A stretch of 64,000 bases of DNA from Henricia sp. BOLD:AAB3569 (Eukaryota; Echinodermata; Asteroidea; Spinulosida; Echinasteridae). Positions 1-10,700 of the stretch are shown piece after piece. The notes below the pieces were generated by a model. It was not told where the DNA came from and searched no databases. It saw only the letters and a program-made list of their open reading frames with translations. The stretch is taken from assembly GCA_037783545.1 (NCBI GenBank), contig JBBELK010000620.1:62001-126000 (forward strand), read 5' to 3'. The first letter of the stretch is position 1; each line of letters starts with the position of its first letter. The position numbers were made by a program, and so were the translations under genes.

Positions 1-310
1 GTCACGCATTCCTCGTGGGCCAGAATGTAGTTGTTTTTAGGCGATTCTTCGTGAAGCAGAGCCCACTCGTGATTTTGTCGTCGTGGTAACGGGAGATCGC
101 GTGGCTTAAAGTCTGTTCCATAAAACAAGAACACTTGCGTCTTTGGGTGGTTGCGAAAGTGTCTGTCTACCGTGAAGAAACACTTGTCCTCACCACATGT
201 CTTGACTTTTCCACGCTCTCCCGTGAAAGGAGTCCACCATAACATAATTGGTACTTTTATATCCATATTACTAACATTCACGTGATCGCGGTCGTGCCAG
301 TCAGTACCAT
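1..310 (-). CDS. FUT10-like: Alpha-1,3-fucosyltransferase 10/11-like, internal exon (partial, runs off left edge)
   Basis: The minus strand from 310 down to 1 is open for 102 codons plus split codons. It follows an acceptor (ACAG at 311-314) and has no internal start codon. The translation contains LWWTPFTGE, a CGEDKCFFTVDR segment, FLFYGTDF, DLPLPR and HEWALLHEESPKNNY. These are the signature blocks of the amino-terminal half of GT10-family FUT10/FUT11 enzymes. The family consists of Golgi/ER type II membrane fucosyltransferases that use GDP-fucose, and FUT10/FUT11 have been described as protein O-fucosyltransferases acting on EMI domains. The exon starts with the last two bases of an Asp codon, which matches the phase of the exon at 1200-1317. 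The GDP-fucose-binding C-terminal half lies outside the window. FUT10 and FUT11 cannot be separated on this stretch. Confidence 0.85.
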
Positions 311-530
311 CTGTATTGAATATGAAAACAGAAGAAAAAAATCTACTCCCAGCCACAACTCAGACAATTTTTTTTCTTAAGTAAAAGATCAACTTGTCTC
401 ACCTCCATTTTAAAAATTCATTCTATTTTGGGAAAAATTCCATACATGTAAGTGTAAATTTGGTACATAAAAATTTAAAGTTTGAAAACCCCCAGACTGG
501 AGTTTAAACTGTTGACAGTGTACGTAATAT

Positions 531-934
531 CGGTATTTTTTTTGTTTAGGTTGAACAAAGATTTTAACGAAATTACCTCCTGGAATCAATAGATAATCCA
601 ATTCTAAGATATACTTCCCACTTGCACTTCTGTTGGAAATGTTGCATTTCTGAGATAAATAAATGAAATTAATGCAGAGAGTAATGGACAAAATCACGGC
701 GCGAGTGCTCTGTGCATAAATGCGACAATAGAGGGCGCTGCATGCTGCATACATGGTTCATTTTGTGCACTAACTGAATGCAATTTTTGAAGGAGAAAAT
801 GTAATTTTTCTTTAGAAAAGCAACATTTGCGACAAAAGTGCATGTGGAAAGTATATCTCAGAACTGGATTATCTGTTGATTCCAAGAGGTAATTTCCTGA
901 AAATCGTTGTTCAACCTAAATGAAAAAAATACCG
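531..934. mobile_element. Palindromic MITE in the FUT10-like intron, 6-bp target duplication
   Basis: The left end, CGGTATTTTTTTTGTTTAGG, is mirrored by CCTAAATGAAAAAAATACCG at the right end. The inner arms (GAAATTACCTCCTGGAATCA against TTGATTCCAAGAGGTAATTT) continue the palindrome. TAATAT flanks both sides (525-530 and 935-940), so this looks like an intact insertion with a 6-bp target-site duplication. No transposase is encoded, so it is non-autonomous. Related sequence lies at 1381-2517. Confidence 0.75.
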
Positions 935-1199
935 TAATATCCTCAATTTTGCACTAAGAAAGATTTGTAAAGGCAGATGTGGAATTATACCCGGAGTGGC
1001 AAAAAATACTTTATTTCTTTAGGCCAAGAAATAAAAACAGGCGATGTATACAAAAATTAGGTTTGAGGTGAGCACAAGTTTTATTTTTGACGGATTTTTT
1101 TCTAATAAAAAGATACATGTAATAGGTTTTACATTATTTTTTTATGCTGGGCGAGCTAACAGGAAACAACTATTTTTTATTTTTTTGACTCATTTGTAC

Positions 1200-1317
1200 C
1201 TTTGGAGAGAAGATTACCACCATAATCTACGTCATTAGAAAATGGAAAATCCTGCTGGATCACGACTCCATCATCAACCACCGAGTAGAAATCGTCTTCA
1301 TCAATCGACTGTAATAA
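1200..1317 (-). CDS. FUT10-like: Alpha-1,3-fucosyltransferase 10/11-like, upstream exon
   Basis: This exon lies on the minus strand between an acceptor (TTCTTACAG, ending at 1318) and a donor (AAAG then GTACAA, at 1199). It has 39 codons plus one base and reads LLQSIDEDDFYSVV followed by an acidic stretch ending NLLSK. It ends in phase 1 (G), which joins the AT at the start of the 1-310 exon to make GAT (Asp) and gives a continuous DGTDWHD junction. It would be the poorly conserved stem region between the membrane anchor and the catalytic domain. No exon with a start codon and membrane anchor was recognised upstream, and the region to the right is filled with repeats. The U1/transposon cluster may therefore lie inside this gene's first intron, or the promoter may be displaced. 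Confidence 0.6.
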
Positions 1318-1380
1318 CTGTAAGAACCGTGGGAATTGGACAAACAGTAAGAATATAAACATTGATCATTTCTGAATTTA

Positions 1381-2517
1381 TGGTATTTTTTCCTTATACA
1401 TTGAACAAATTTAAGATTTGAATGAAATTACCTCCTGGAATCAACAGATCATCCAATTTTAAGATATACTTCCCACTTGCACTTTTGTCGCAAATGTTGC
1501 ATTTCTGAGATAAATAAATAATAAAATTACTGCATAAAGTAATGCACAAAACTATGGCGCGAGCGGTCAATGCGGAAATGGTTATCTTGTGCACTAACTG
1601 AATGCAATTTTTGAAGGAGAAAATGTGATTTTTCTACAGAAAAGCAACATTTCCGACAAAAGTGCAAGTGGGAAGTAGGCTAGCTAAGATAATCTCAGCT
1701 CTTTTTTTATCATTTTTCATTGGGATGTGGTCTTTTAGCAGTAGAGCTGAGAGAAGTTATGAACATGAACCCGCCATCGCAAAACAAAACAAAAGTCAAA
1801 TGTGTCATTTTCTCACCGTGACACACTAATTCCCCCTAAAACTCACCCAAACCTTGCCAGGCATAACCACTACGCAGGTCCTTGAGGGAAATAACCAGCC
1901 ACGATGATTATTTTGCCAACAATTCCAGCAAAACAAACCGGTATGCTCACAGCCTAACCGTTTTTGTCTTGTTCAAAAACAACCAAGTGTCTAGTCTGTG
2001 TACAAAGGAATACCAATGCGCATTGGGTACCAGACTTGACCTTCACGTCCAGACGTGAAGGTCAAGTCTGGTACCCAATGCGCATTGGTATTCCTTTGTA
2101 CACAGACTAGGCAGATAGACTTTTTAAACACAACATGACAACGGCTAGGCTGTGAGCATACCGGTTTGTTTCGCTAGAATTGTTTGCAAAATAATCATCG
2201 TGGCTGGTTATTTCCCTCAAGGACCTGCGTAGTGGTTATGACTGGCAAGGTTTGGGTGAGTTTTAGGGGGAATTAGTGTGTCACGGTGAGAAAATGACAC
2301 ATTTGACTTTTTTTGTTTGTTTGCGATGGCGGGTTCATGTTCATAACTTCTCTCAGCTCTACTGCTAAAAGACCACATCCCAATGAAAAATGATAAAAAA
2401 AGAGCTGAGATTATCTTAGCTAGAAGTAGGCCTATATCTTAAAATTAGATTATCTGTTGATTCCAGGAGGTAATTTCCTTCACATCTTTGTTCAATGTAT
2501 ACGGAAAAAAATACCGA
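1381..2517. mobile_element. Second copy of the CGGTATTTTT MITE, split by a nested palindrome
   Basis: The ends GGTATTTTTTCC and GGAAAAAAATACC and the arm sequences match the MITE at 531-934. AATTTA flanks it at 1375-1380 and 2518-2523, again 6 bp. A different foldback element (1681-2422) was later inserted into its right half, so the two pieces are 1381-1680 and 2423-2517. Confidence 0.7.
1681..2422. mobile_element. 742-bp foldback element with 9-bp target duplication
   Basis: This is a nearly complete palindrome centred near 2052, with arms of about 370 bp that begin TAGCTAAGATAATCTCAGCT and end with the exact reverse complement. It is bracketed by GAAGTAGGC at 1672-1680 and 2423-2431. Long terminal inverted repeats with a 9-bp duplication are typical of Mutator-like elements, so a non-autonomous MULE is the most likely class. 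A diverged relative with its own ends lies at 22258-22562. Confidence 0.8.
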
Positions 2518-2897
2518 AATTTAGGTCAGCCAGTAAGTAAGGTCACTGAGGCACTACCCCCTCCTTTTCCCCAACTTCGCCCCGCCCCCATATCCGGACT
2601 GAGATCAATCAAAAGATTAAAATTTAGCAGTGGAAAAACGTTCTGTACATCCCAGATTTAGCAATGAAAAGTATCCTCCCAATTCTGAAATATGAAAAAG
2701 GTTGAAGTACCAAAAATAGAAGAAAAATCGAAATAAAGAAAATCGCGCAAATAGACGCCAGACACTTCCGCAAAGTACACGTTTTCCGTCGGGCCATTTT
2801 GCCATTAGTCAGAGACCATCATATTTACTTCGGATGTGGGTTATGAAATGTATTGTGTAGGTCAGGATACTGCTCAACTCCTTCCGTGAAATGTTCA

Positions 2898-2911
2898 CCA
2901 CTAGAGGGCGG
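2898..2911 (+). promoter_or_regulatory. CTCF-like core motif
   Basis: CCACTAGAGGGCGG fits the vertebrate CTCF core consensus CCASYAGRKGGCRS at every position. The same 14 bases occur at the equivalent point of the second spacer copy (20413-20426). Binding in this organism is inferred only. Confidence 0.4.
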
Positions 2912-2934
2912 TAGATCATTTTCACGGTGCAGTT

Positions 2935-3060
2935 CTACAGTCTACAGTCCACAGTCTACAATTCTGGGGATATCATTGGTCGAGAGTCTACAGTCTACAG
3001 TCTACAGTCTACAATTCTGGGGATATCATTGGTCGAGAGTCTACAGTCTACAGTCTATCA
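2935..3060 (+). repeat. TCTACAG heptamer tract with 63-bp duplication and inverted CCAAT boxes
   Basis: This is a run of TCTACAG/TCCACAG heptamers interrupted twice by a unit containing ATTCTGGGGATATCATTGGTC. It is followed by TTTGATTGGCTGAGCG and an ATATGGCGGC word that resembles a YY1 site. Equivalent tracts lie at about 20449-20545 and, in a related form next to transposon 5' ends, at 4936-5011, 6311-6384 and 21948-22012. Confidence 0.65.
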
Positions 3061-4249
3061 CTAACACGCTCGCCTTTGATTGGCTGAGCGTCTACAATAT
3101 GGCGGCAATGAATGTCACGAAGGGTGCACACAAAATCAGGCCCCCATAGGAACCAATGCTAAATGCCCCATTTTCAGAAATCATTTAAAAACACTCACAA
3201 CTCTCTCAGCTTCTCAGGACAACAACCAAAATACCCATTAAAGTCTCATCTTTTTAATTCTGCTCAATTTTATCGGGGTTATCCTCACTTTTATTCCCTA
3301 ATTTCCACTAAATAAAACTACCCATGCAAGAGTGAAAATTGCCAAACAAACCAGCGTCCATTTTGAAACAAAGGCACATACGCTACTGGGCAAAACAATT
3401 GCCACTTTTAGGAGCTACATTGTCCAAAGTGTTTATAGTACCACACATCACGGCAACGGCTATATTCTACCCTAGACCACAATCCTTCAGCTCGCAACTC
3501 TCTCTAAAGAAGAATTAGAGGGCATACAAAATATTAATGAGCTCGGCGCACGGATCTCTGCCTATACTATAGTGGTGTGACCAACATATGCACAGACATT
3601 GTCATTGTATTGCATGCAAGTTTATTCTGTCCAAAATCGGTTGATTGATTTTTGGCGATAAAATGTGATTTAATATATGACAAAACGTGGCCCAAAGCGT
3701 ACATATGGTACATGTAATTCTCAGAATAGCCTGTCTTTGAATGTCGGGGACGTTTTCTTTATCCGAAAATGTTTTCCTCGTCTCACTTCTCTTGCAAAAT
3801 TCACGTCCCTATTGATATCTTGTAGGCTGCGGCAACCTTTGTGCCAACAAGACCTTTTTGGGAATTTATGTACATCTAGCTCGAAATGTACCGTTGCCAA
3901 TTGTTTCTATGATGGCATACGTACCTGTACCTGTACCTGTATGTGTCTAACGTCGTAATACAGAAATCCTACTTGCAACTACAGCCTAGCCCGCAGGCCC
4001 AACTTATTGTTCTATGACTTTTTCCAATTAAGAGCCTGTCCGAATCCATTATGCGGTCTGAAGCAGCCAACGATTTGGGACACATTTGAAGCCGAGCCAG
4101 AGAATTTAGGATCACATCTTTTTGCGTGTCGACAAGTACACGTAGATCAAACATTCTTCAGCGGATCAAACGAGTTACTTAGCACACGTTCGTGAACTAC
4201 TCCTTTTCAGAGTATTCAGTATGGCACGCTTTTTCGCGATGGTCTAATC

Positions 4250-4267
4250 GATTCTACTTTTTGATTT
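4250..4267 (-). promoter_or_regulatory. U1 3' box (snRNA 3'-end signal)
   Basis: Just downstream of the U1 3' end, the minus strand reads AAATCAAAAAGTAGAATC. This resembles the metazoan snRNA 3' box (GTTTN0-3AAARNNAGA) that directs Integrator-dependent 3'-end formation. The U1 copy at 23618 has TTTAAAAGTAGAATC in the same place. Confidence 0.6.
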
Positions 4268-4273
4268 ATTATA

Positions 4274-4436
4274 CGGGGAGAGCGCGAACGCAGTCCCCAC
4301 TATCAGAAATTGTACTCCCGAGTTCCCCACATTTGGGGGAATCGCAAGGGTCAATCCAGTCGAGTGTGCAATGACCGGACCTCACCTTGGGGGAACTGCC
4401 TACTTGATCGAAGTGTCCCCTGAGCCAGGTAAGTAT
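4274..4436 (-). ncRNA. U1: U1 spliceosomal snRNA, full length
   Basis: The minus strand starts ATACTTACCTGGC, the U1 5' end that pairs with 5' splice sites. It continues with a GATCA-containing stem-loop I, an ATTGCAC loop (the U1A site in stem-loop II), a CCCAAATGTGGGGAA stem-loop III, an Sm-like site AATTTCTGA and a terminal GACTGCGTTCGCGC stem-loop. Its length is 163 nt against about 164 nt for human U1. Upstream lies an octamer ATTTGCAT at about -123 to -130, and a 3' box lies downstream. It is identical over all 163 nt to the copy at 23618-23780, although the flanking DNA has diverged. This supports a functional, homogenised gene. Stem-loop I differs from the vertebrate loop. Confidence 0.95.
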
Positions 4437-4558
4437 GCTTCAATAAACGTGCAAACCCTAGGTAGTATGGAATTGTATACGTTGCACATATGGTTTCTGC
4501 GCCCAAGCTTTAGTGGACTTTTGCCCGTATATACTGCGCATGTGTAGTTCACTTTAAT

Positions 4559-4566
4559 ATGCAAAT
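4559..4566 (-). promoter_or_regulatory. Octamer (distal element) of U1 gene
   Basis: ATTTGCAT on the minus strand lies about 123-130 nt upstream of the U1 start. The same octamer sits at the same distance in the other U1 copies with 5' ends (18185-18192 and 23903-23910). Octamers are Oct-1-type elements of vertebrate snRNA promoters; use here is inferred. Confidence 0.5.
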
Positions 4567-4888
4567 TTAATAGACTTGAGTAAGTCCACTGATACAGAGC
4601 TGGACATTGCATTGGCGGAGGGTTCGATCCCGAGCTCGGGATCAGTTTGCGGTTAGATAAGCAATTAATCTTTACCGCAACCTGCCACATCCGCTCCACG
4701 GCCGTAGCGGGGGAAAAGCCCGCAAAATTCAAGTGGCCTTGTACATACACTGTACATGCACACCATGCACACATTGATCAGTACATGCACACACAGAGCA
4801 TGACCTTTGACCGCAACATCTGGCACCGCGCTCGAGATCAACTACAGAATGTAAACGATCCCGAGCTCGGGACCAGTGTAAACACGGG

Positions 4889-4910
4889 CGAGTTCCCCAC
4901 ATTTGGGCGA
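4889..4910 (-). pseudogene. U1 fragment next to transposon 5' end
   Basis: Twenty-two bases from U1 stem-loop III (around GAGTTCCCCACATTTGG, one mismatch) end exactly where the transposon 5' sequence GAAGTGGTGTCTACGG begins. This is the same junction as at 6286/6287 and 21917/21918. Confidence 0.7.
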
Positions 4911-6006
4911 GAAGTGGTGTCTACGGTAGTGCAATTCCACAGTCTACAGTCTACGATATCTGTTCTCTCATTGGACGACTGTCTACAGTCTACAGTCTAC
5001 AGTCTACAGTTTCCGTGTTCTGATTGGCGGAGAATCCTCGCTTGTAGCGTGTGGGTCAGGGGTCACCCATACTCGTGCAGTGAAAGTGTATGGGATTCGG
5101 ATTACGCTATGCAGCTACTGTTTGTACACGTGCGTGTGCTCGGTATGCACAAAATGATGTGACGGACGAGTCTCAAAGTCATTCTTTTCGGCTATTTCCT
5201 TGGGATTGCAAAAGAAAATAAGTCGCCAAAAGGTAAATAGTAGTGTATAGATTGTTTTAATTTACTTTCAGGAGTTTTACTGTTACTTTGATCATGTTTT
5301 TTAATGCAAAATTGAGACCGCGTGTTAGGCTATCTGTAACAAGTTTTCTTCCGGTGTATGCCCAGCCGCGTGCCATTAAGTTCACCCAAATTAGAGTGAG
5401 ATGTAATTTATTTGTTCAATTGTTGATGAATACAAGACGCAAGGGCAATTTTATAAAGAATATGACACAACAGAAAATTCACTGTCATGACTGTGGAGTA
5501 TTTTTCACCTGAACAATGCAGACTGTAGTTTTTAAAAGTTTTTTTTTTGGACGGCGGATGATTGGGTTGAAAAAAAGCTTAGGCCTACCTTTTTGTTTAG
5601 GTGTAGCATGGGGACTATACCGTGAACATTATGGAAGCGAAATGAAATTTATGAAAGAAAAAATAATCTCGACAAACAGAGCAATCGTGTATTAACCGTT
5701 GTGCTATTTTGCAACACCCCAAACTGAACATATTCAGTGTACAGTTAAAGTCCTTGGAACTTTGGGGATTAGCTTGCTATAACACTACAGGAATATTGTA
5801 TTATTATGAATGAAAACAATAAGGTATAACTATAAGACCTACATTTTTATTGATGTAAGCAAAATGTTGTATTGACGGTGCTCTTATTATCGAGGTTTGA
5901 CTACTACTACTACTACCAGGCTACCCTGGTTAAATAAAACAGATAATAATATGGGGCTAAAATTATAAAATGTTTGTTTTCAGGAAACATGGCCTCGAGT
6001 AAGCTT
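4911..6006 (+). mobile_element. Truncated 5' copy of the U1-inserted transposon (copy P1)
   Basis: This copy is collinear with 6287-7726 of the full element but lacks the SINE found there. It contains the GTGTCTACGGTAGTGCA end, the heptamer tract, inverted CCAAT boxes, the presumed non-coding exon and donor, the intron, the TTTGTTTTCAG acceptor and ATGGCCTCGAGTAAGCTT (the first six codons). It then breaks off into U1 downstream spacer sequence. It is a dead fragment. Confidence 0.75.
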
Positions 6007-6219
6007 ATGCAGAATTATTTATTAAGACCCTGCCCATATTTTATGCGGTCTTGAAGCAGCCAACGTTTTGGGACACATTCTGCGTTGTTCAATCCGAGAC
6101 CAGGATTTGGGATCAATAGTTTCACGTCTTTTTAGCGTGTTCACAAGCGCAAGAACGACTACTCCTTCTAAGAACGTTTTTAGCTATTTCCATTTGATTC
6201 TGCTTTTTTATTTATTATA
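6007..6219. repeat. Short U1 downstream spacer
   Basis: Resembles 4020-4273 and 21580-21850 (for example GAAGCAGCCAACGTTTTGGGA and the run into TTTATTATACGGGG). It is the 3' flank of the disrupted U1 copy. Confidence 0.6.
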
Positions 6220-6286
6220 CGGGGAGAGCGCGAACGCAGTCCCCACTATCAGAAATTGTACTCCCGAGTTCCCCACATTTGGGGGA
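6220..6286 (-). pseudogene. U1 (disrupted): 3' half of U1 snRNA gene, interrupted by the transposon
   Basis: This piece covers U1 nucleotides from about 97 to the 3' end, including the Sm site and terminal stem-loop. It matches the intact copies except at the junction, where GGGGGA runs into foreign sequence CGTGGGGTCTACGG. Its 3' box region is still present, so it arose by DNA-level disruption rather than retroposition. The likely missing 5' half is at 17967-18062. Confidence 0.8.
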
Positions 6287-6314
6287 CGTGGGGTCTACGG
6301 TAGTGCAATTCCAC

Positions 6315-6410
6315 AGTCTACAGTCTACGGTTTCCGTTCTCTCATTGGACGACTGTCTACAGTCTACAGTCTACAGTCTACAGTTTCCGTGTTCTGATTG
6401 GCGGAGAATC
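6315..6410 (+). promoter_or_regulatory. Presumed transposase promoter: heptamers plus inverted CCAAT boxes
   Basis: A (CTACAGT)n tract lies between CTCATTGGACG (6341-6351) and TGATTGGCGG (about 6395-6404), both inverted CCAAT boxes. A plausible non-coding first exon follows and ends AAAAG at about 6643, before GTAAATAG. The first coding exon has a TTTGTTTTCAG acceptor five bases before its start codon, consistent with a 5' UTR intron. The same arrangement is kept in copies at 4.9 kb and 21.9 kb. Confidence 0.4.
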
Positions 6411-7140
6411 CTCGCTATTAGCATGTGGGTCAGGGGTCACCCATACTCGTGCAGTGAAAGTGTATGGGATTCGGATTACGCTATGCAACTACTGTATGCT
6501 AATGAGCTGTCAAGTTTGCCATTGATCGCTGTTTGTACATGTGCGTGCGCTCGGTATGCACAAAATGATGTGACGGACGGGTCTCAAAGTCATTCTTTTC
6601 GGCTATTTCCTTGGGGCTGCAGATGAAAATAAGTCGCCAAAAGGTAAATAGTAGTGTATAGATTGTTTTAGTTTACTTTCAGGAGTTTTACTGTTACTTT
6701 GATCATGTTTTTGTTAATGCAAAGTTGAGACCGCGTTACTGCTAGTGTTATGCTATCTGTAAAAAAAAAATTCTTCCAGTGTGTGCCCATTGGGGTAACC
6801 CAAATTAGAGTGAAATGTAATGTATTTGTTCAATTGTTAATGAATACAAGACGCAAGGGCAATTTTACAAAGAATATCACACAACTGAAAGTTCACTATC
6901 ATGACTGTAGAGTATTTTTCACCGGAACAATACAGACTAGTTTTTAAAAAAAAAAATTTGGATGGCAGAAAACTTGTTAACAATTTTTTTATTCGCCAGG
7001 GTTTTTTAGTTTTTAGGTGTAGGGCCTATACTGTGAACATTATGGAAGCAAAATTAAATTTATGAAAGAAAAAATAATCTTGAGAAACCGTGTTTTAACC
7101 GTTGTGCAACACCCCAAACTCAACATATTCAGTGTACATG

Positions 7141-7426
7141 GGGCGGTCGGGTTGGCGTACGGGTTCTTTCCTCGCCTTTCACCTCTGGCGTCCCGGGTTC
7201 GAATCCGGGGCGTGTATGTGGATTGGGTTTGCAGTCCCTACTTGACCGCGTGGGTTTTCCCCTGGGGCATTTCTCTGGGGGTTTTCCTCCCACTTCTAAA
7301 ACTGCAACTCCTTCTTCGTCATCTCAAGTTGATAATATAGTATAGTTAAAGCTAAAACCGTATAGTTGATGGCATAAAGGGCCTTAGTTGCCGAAAATGC
7401 CATAAAATATACAACAACAACAACAA
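7141..7426 (+). mobile_element. tRNA-derived SINE inserted in transposon 5' intron
   Basis: It has an A-box-like TGGCGTACGGG, a perfect B box GGTTCGAATCC, a tRNA-unrelated body beginning GTGTATGTGGATTGGGTTT and a (CAA)n tail. CAGTGTACATG occurs at 7130-7140 and 7427-7437 as an 11-bp target duplication. The equivalent intron in copies P1 and P3 lacks it. Relatives lie at about 46985-47110 (minus) and 61720-62110. Confidence 0.85.
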
Positions 7427-7708
7427 CAGTGTACATGCAGTCAAAGTCCTTGAAACTTTGGAGATTAGCTTGCTATATAAACTGGAATCTTGTATTATTA
7501 GGAATGAAAACAATGAAGCACAAGGAAATAAGACCTACATTTTTCTTGTTGTGAGCAAAATGTTGTACATGTAGGTATTGACAGTGCTCTTATTATCGAG
7601 GTTTGACTACTACTACTACTACTACTAGCTACTATGTTCACTAAAATTATGTTCACTAACATTTCAGTGAATGGGGCTAAAATTATTAAATGTTTGTTTT
7701 CAGGAAAC

Positions 7709-10700
7709 ATGGCCTCGAGTAAGCTTTTGCCGAAGCTCAGAATTAATGATGAGACAGTTCCACTAGAGCGGCGGCAGTGTGTACTGAGGTGTACTCGGGA
7801 CGCCGTTGAAATACAGAGAAGGAAGAAGGATAGGAACCCTAATCCTGCAGACAAAAACCTGTGGAATGAAAAAACAGCACTAGCCGAAGCAAGACGCAGA
7901 GCAATTGCACAGGAAGTCCCAGACCCAAGTGAACAGCAATGCATTGGCCAGTTGGTGTTAACATTTGGCAAATACACCCACTGCTCATTTGTCTGGCTGA
8001 TGGAAAATGATGTAGGCTATGTCAAATAGTAAGTATAAAATAATATATAAACGTCTATTTTGTAAAAATAAAAAAAGGTTTAAACCATAACTTTTAGAAC
8101 ATTATAATGCTATTGAATTGATGATTTTAAATTTCAATACGAAAAAGTAAATAGAAAAGTGCAAAAAATTGTTTTTCTAAAAATGGAACACTTGCAAAAA
8201 TGTAAATGTTGCAGGGAATTTTTGAATTATGACCAACTCAAACAATATTACTGAATTTTGGTTGATAGGCCGGGACAACTTTTATCTCCTTCATTCAAAA
8301 AGCATGAGCAACAAACTTTACTTTAATTTCTCACTGGCAATGTGGAGTGCATAATGACAAGTACATTTGCATAATGACAAGTACATTTGAATACTTACAA
8401 ATTAAATCATCCTTTTTTTGCAGTTTGGTTGACAAACACTGGAAAGAAACGCGGTACCTGCATCGAGAACAGAAAGCTGCCGTTCGTGATGGTTGGTTGA
8501 AAGACCATCTTCTGAGATACGCCTGCTCCTTCCACCAAGTGGCTTCACATCTCGAAAAGAATGTGGATGAGTGTCTATATCCCGTTGAAGAATTTCGAAG
8601 CAGAACCTTTTCTGAGATGTGGAGCCTATACAATAGGTACAAATCAACTTACAAGAGTAATCCCCAGTCTGCCTCTCCAGACATTGTTGACTTGTGTAAG
8701 AAGGCATATGGGTCAGTGAGACGCTGGCTTATGTTAAGTCCAAACGCCATCGCAAGTCAGCAGCTGAAGCGCTTTAGGCAGTACGTACTGGAGAAGGATG
8801 CCAAGGTGAGCAATTATCACCATATATTATTGCAAGTTTCAGAATTTGTTATATAATTTAAGTATATTCTTTTGTAATGGGGCTCCACTTTTTTTGTTAT
8901 TATATCACAGCATTACTTGAAATTAGTGTCAGTGTCATTTCCACTGGAGATAGAATTTCAAAATGTGAACCATTAATATTAACCATAACAAAATGTGGCT
9001 GCTAAATACAAACATACTGTAATACAGTTGTTTCCATTATTCAACTGAAAATCCATGTTTTAACAAAAAAACTGCAATATGGGACACTTGGAGTTTGAGC
9101 ACTTATTTTCCAAATACATGTAGTCACTTTGGTAAAAAGTAAGTAAGGAGTTTGACCATTCACCTTTTTAGGAATACATCACTTCCATTGAGTGATGTAT
9201 TGATAATCTTGGAAATTTAGGAGTGACTGTATGTACCAAAGTAAACCCTAAATTATTTCTTTCTATTTTTTTACAGTCCACTCCTGGCAGTGCAGAGGAA
9301 AGAACATCTACCATAGCCCAGGATGAGCGTAGCTTCTCAGACATCCCCGCCAAGAAGCGCAAGCTGGAGGCAGACTCTGTCGAGGGACCTGGTATGTGTT
9401 TGTTCTCCTAAAATATTTCAATATTTCATGGCCATGGCTACATACAAGAGAGAAATTAACTCCGTGAACCGTCTTTGGTTTCTTAAGATTTTAAAACAGT
9501 CCAACATTGTATATGATTTTATTTTAGAAAGGGGGAGGGTCGTGACATTATAAATACATGAGATGCCTGCAAAAAAACGATTTATATTTGACAATTTACA
9601 ATTTTCAGATTCACACCCATCAGCTTCAGCCTCTGTGTCACGCCCACCCCTATCAACCACTGCGTCTCCATCAGCCAGTGCATCACGCCCACCCCAGGCA
9701 GCCAGTGCATCACGCCCACCCCCATCAGCTACTGCGTCACACCCACTTCTGTCAGCCAGTGCGTCACGACCACCACCGTCAGCTAGTGTGTCACGACCAC
9801 CACCGTCAGCTAGTGTGTCACGCCCATCCCCGTCAGCTAGGGTGTCACGCCCGCCTGTAGCAGCCAGTGTGTCACGCCCACCACTGGCCCTGTCGTCCAG
9901 TACGTCACGCCCGCCCCCATCAGCTAGTGTGTCACGCCCTCCTGTGCCAGCTAGTGTGTCACGCCCTCCCCGGTTGTCCACTGCGTCACGCCCTCCCCTA
10001 TCAGCCAGTGCATCACGACCATCAGCATCAGCTAGTGTTTCACATCCACCCCCATCGTTCAGTGAGTCACGCCCACCCCCATCGGCCAGTGAGCCACACC
10101 CATCCCCGTCAGCCAGTGAGCCGCAACTAATCAAGTCAGACGATTCACAGTTGTGTCACTTGATGGGACCAGATGATGCGCATACAGAAATCTCTTTTGA
10201 AGGATGGTGTAAACCATGGGAGAATGATAGTGGCAATTTAGGGATCCCAGCAGCAGACCGTAAATGGCTGAGGAATGATACAGAGAGGGGTATGTTTAGT
10301 CCCATCCAGGTTTACAAGGATGTGAAAGGGGATTATCGCCGACGACATGTCCTGAAAACAGATCGGATGTGGTTCTACCCTCCAGAGTGCCCTGGAGTTG
10401 TACATGGTACCCTGCCCGTGCCGGAGCATTTTTTTAGGTCAAGATTATTTTTCTGGCGACCAGTCGGTGTTTGGAATTACAGCATTCGATGTCCTCGCCC
10501 TGATTGTCCTGGTCGTGATCGAGACAAAGTTTTCTTGTATCGCTGTGGGTACCATGCCACGGTCCGACAGATCTGCGATGTTTCTGGTTGGTACACCATG
10601 CTCACCGAAGTCCTCAGCTGTGGTCCGTGTAACAAGGCAGCGAAAAAAGGTGTTGAGAAGACAGCAAAGTGGGGGAGGTTTTTGGCCTGGGACATGGAGA

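Larger units (their letters stand above)
2524..4273. repeat. U1 downstream spacer, copy 1 (duplicated at about 20041-21850)
   Basis: From GGTCAGCCAGTAAGTAAG to the 3' end of the U1 gene at 4274, this stretch is collinear with about 20041-21850, with small insertions, deletions and substitutions. It contains a CTCF-like motif, a heptamer tract, a transposon-like block of about 450 bp (about 3140-3570, also at 20605-21070 and 59336-59800) and the U1 3' flank. No convincing protein-coding exon was seen. The two copies show that the unit of duplication is a U1 locus with a long spacer. Confidence 0.75.

Noticed and set aside
2617-2805. Minus ORF with an aromatic-rich N-terminus as the missing FUT10 anchor exon
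   Set aside because: It lies in the U1 spacer repeat, and the second copy at about 20150-20320 has indels that change the frame. No family resemblance.
6220-6286. U1 fragments as retropseudogenes
   Set aside because: The fragments keep 3'-box and spacer DNA, or promoter DNA, beyond the transcript ends, and there are no A tails. DNA-level disruption explains them better.
4889-6626. ORFs with repeated STVYSLQ peptides (4647-5162, 6068-6626 and similar)
   Set aside because: They are translations of the CTACAGT heptamer tracts and lie in promoter-like DNA.
7062-7340. 92-residue ORF near the transposase start
   Set aside because: Most of it is the tRNA-derived SINE with its B box and body.
9418-10134. 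Minus-strand ORF of 238 residues with GGRDTLADGG repeats
   Set aside because: It is the antisense of the Ser/Pro-coding minisatellite in a well-supported plus-strand exon.
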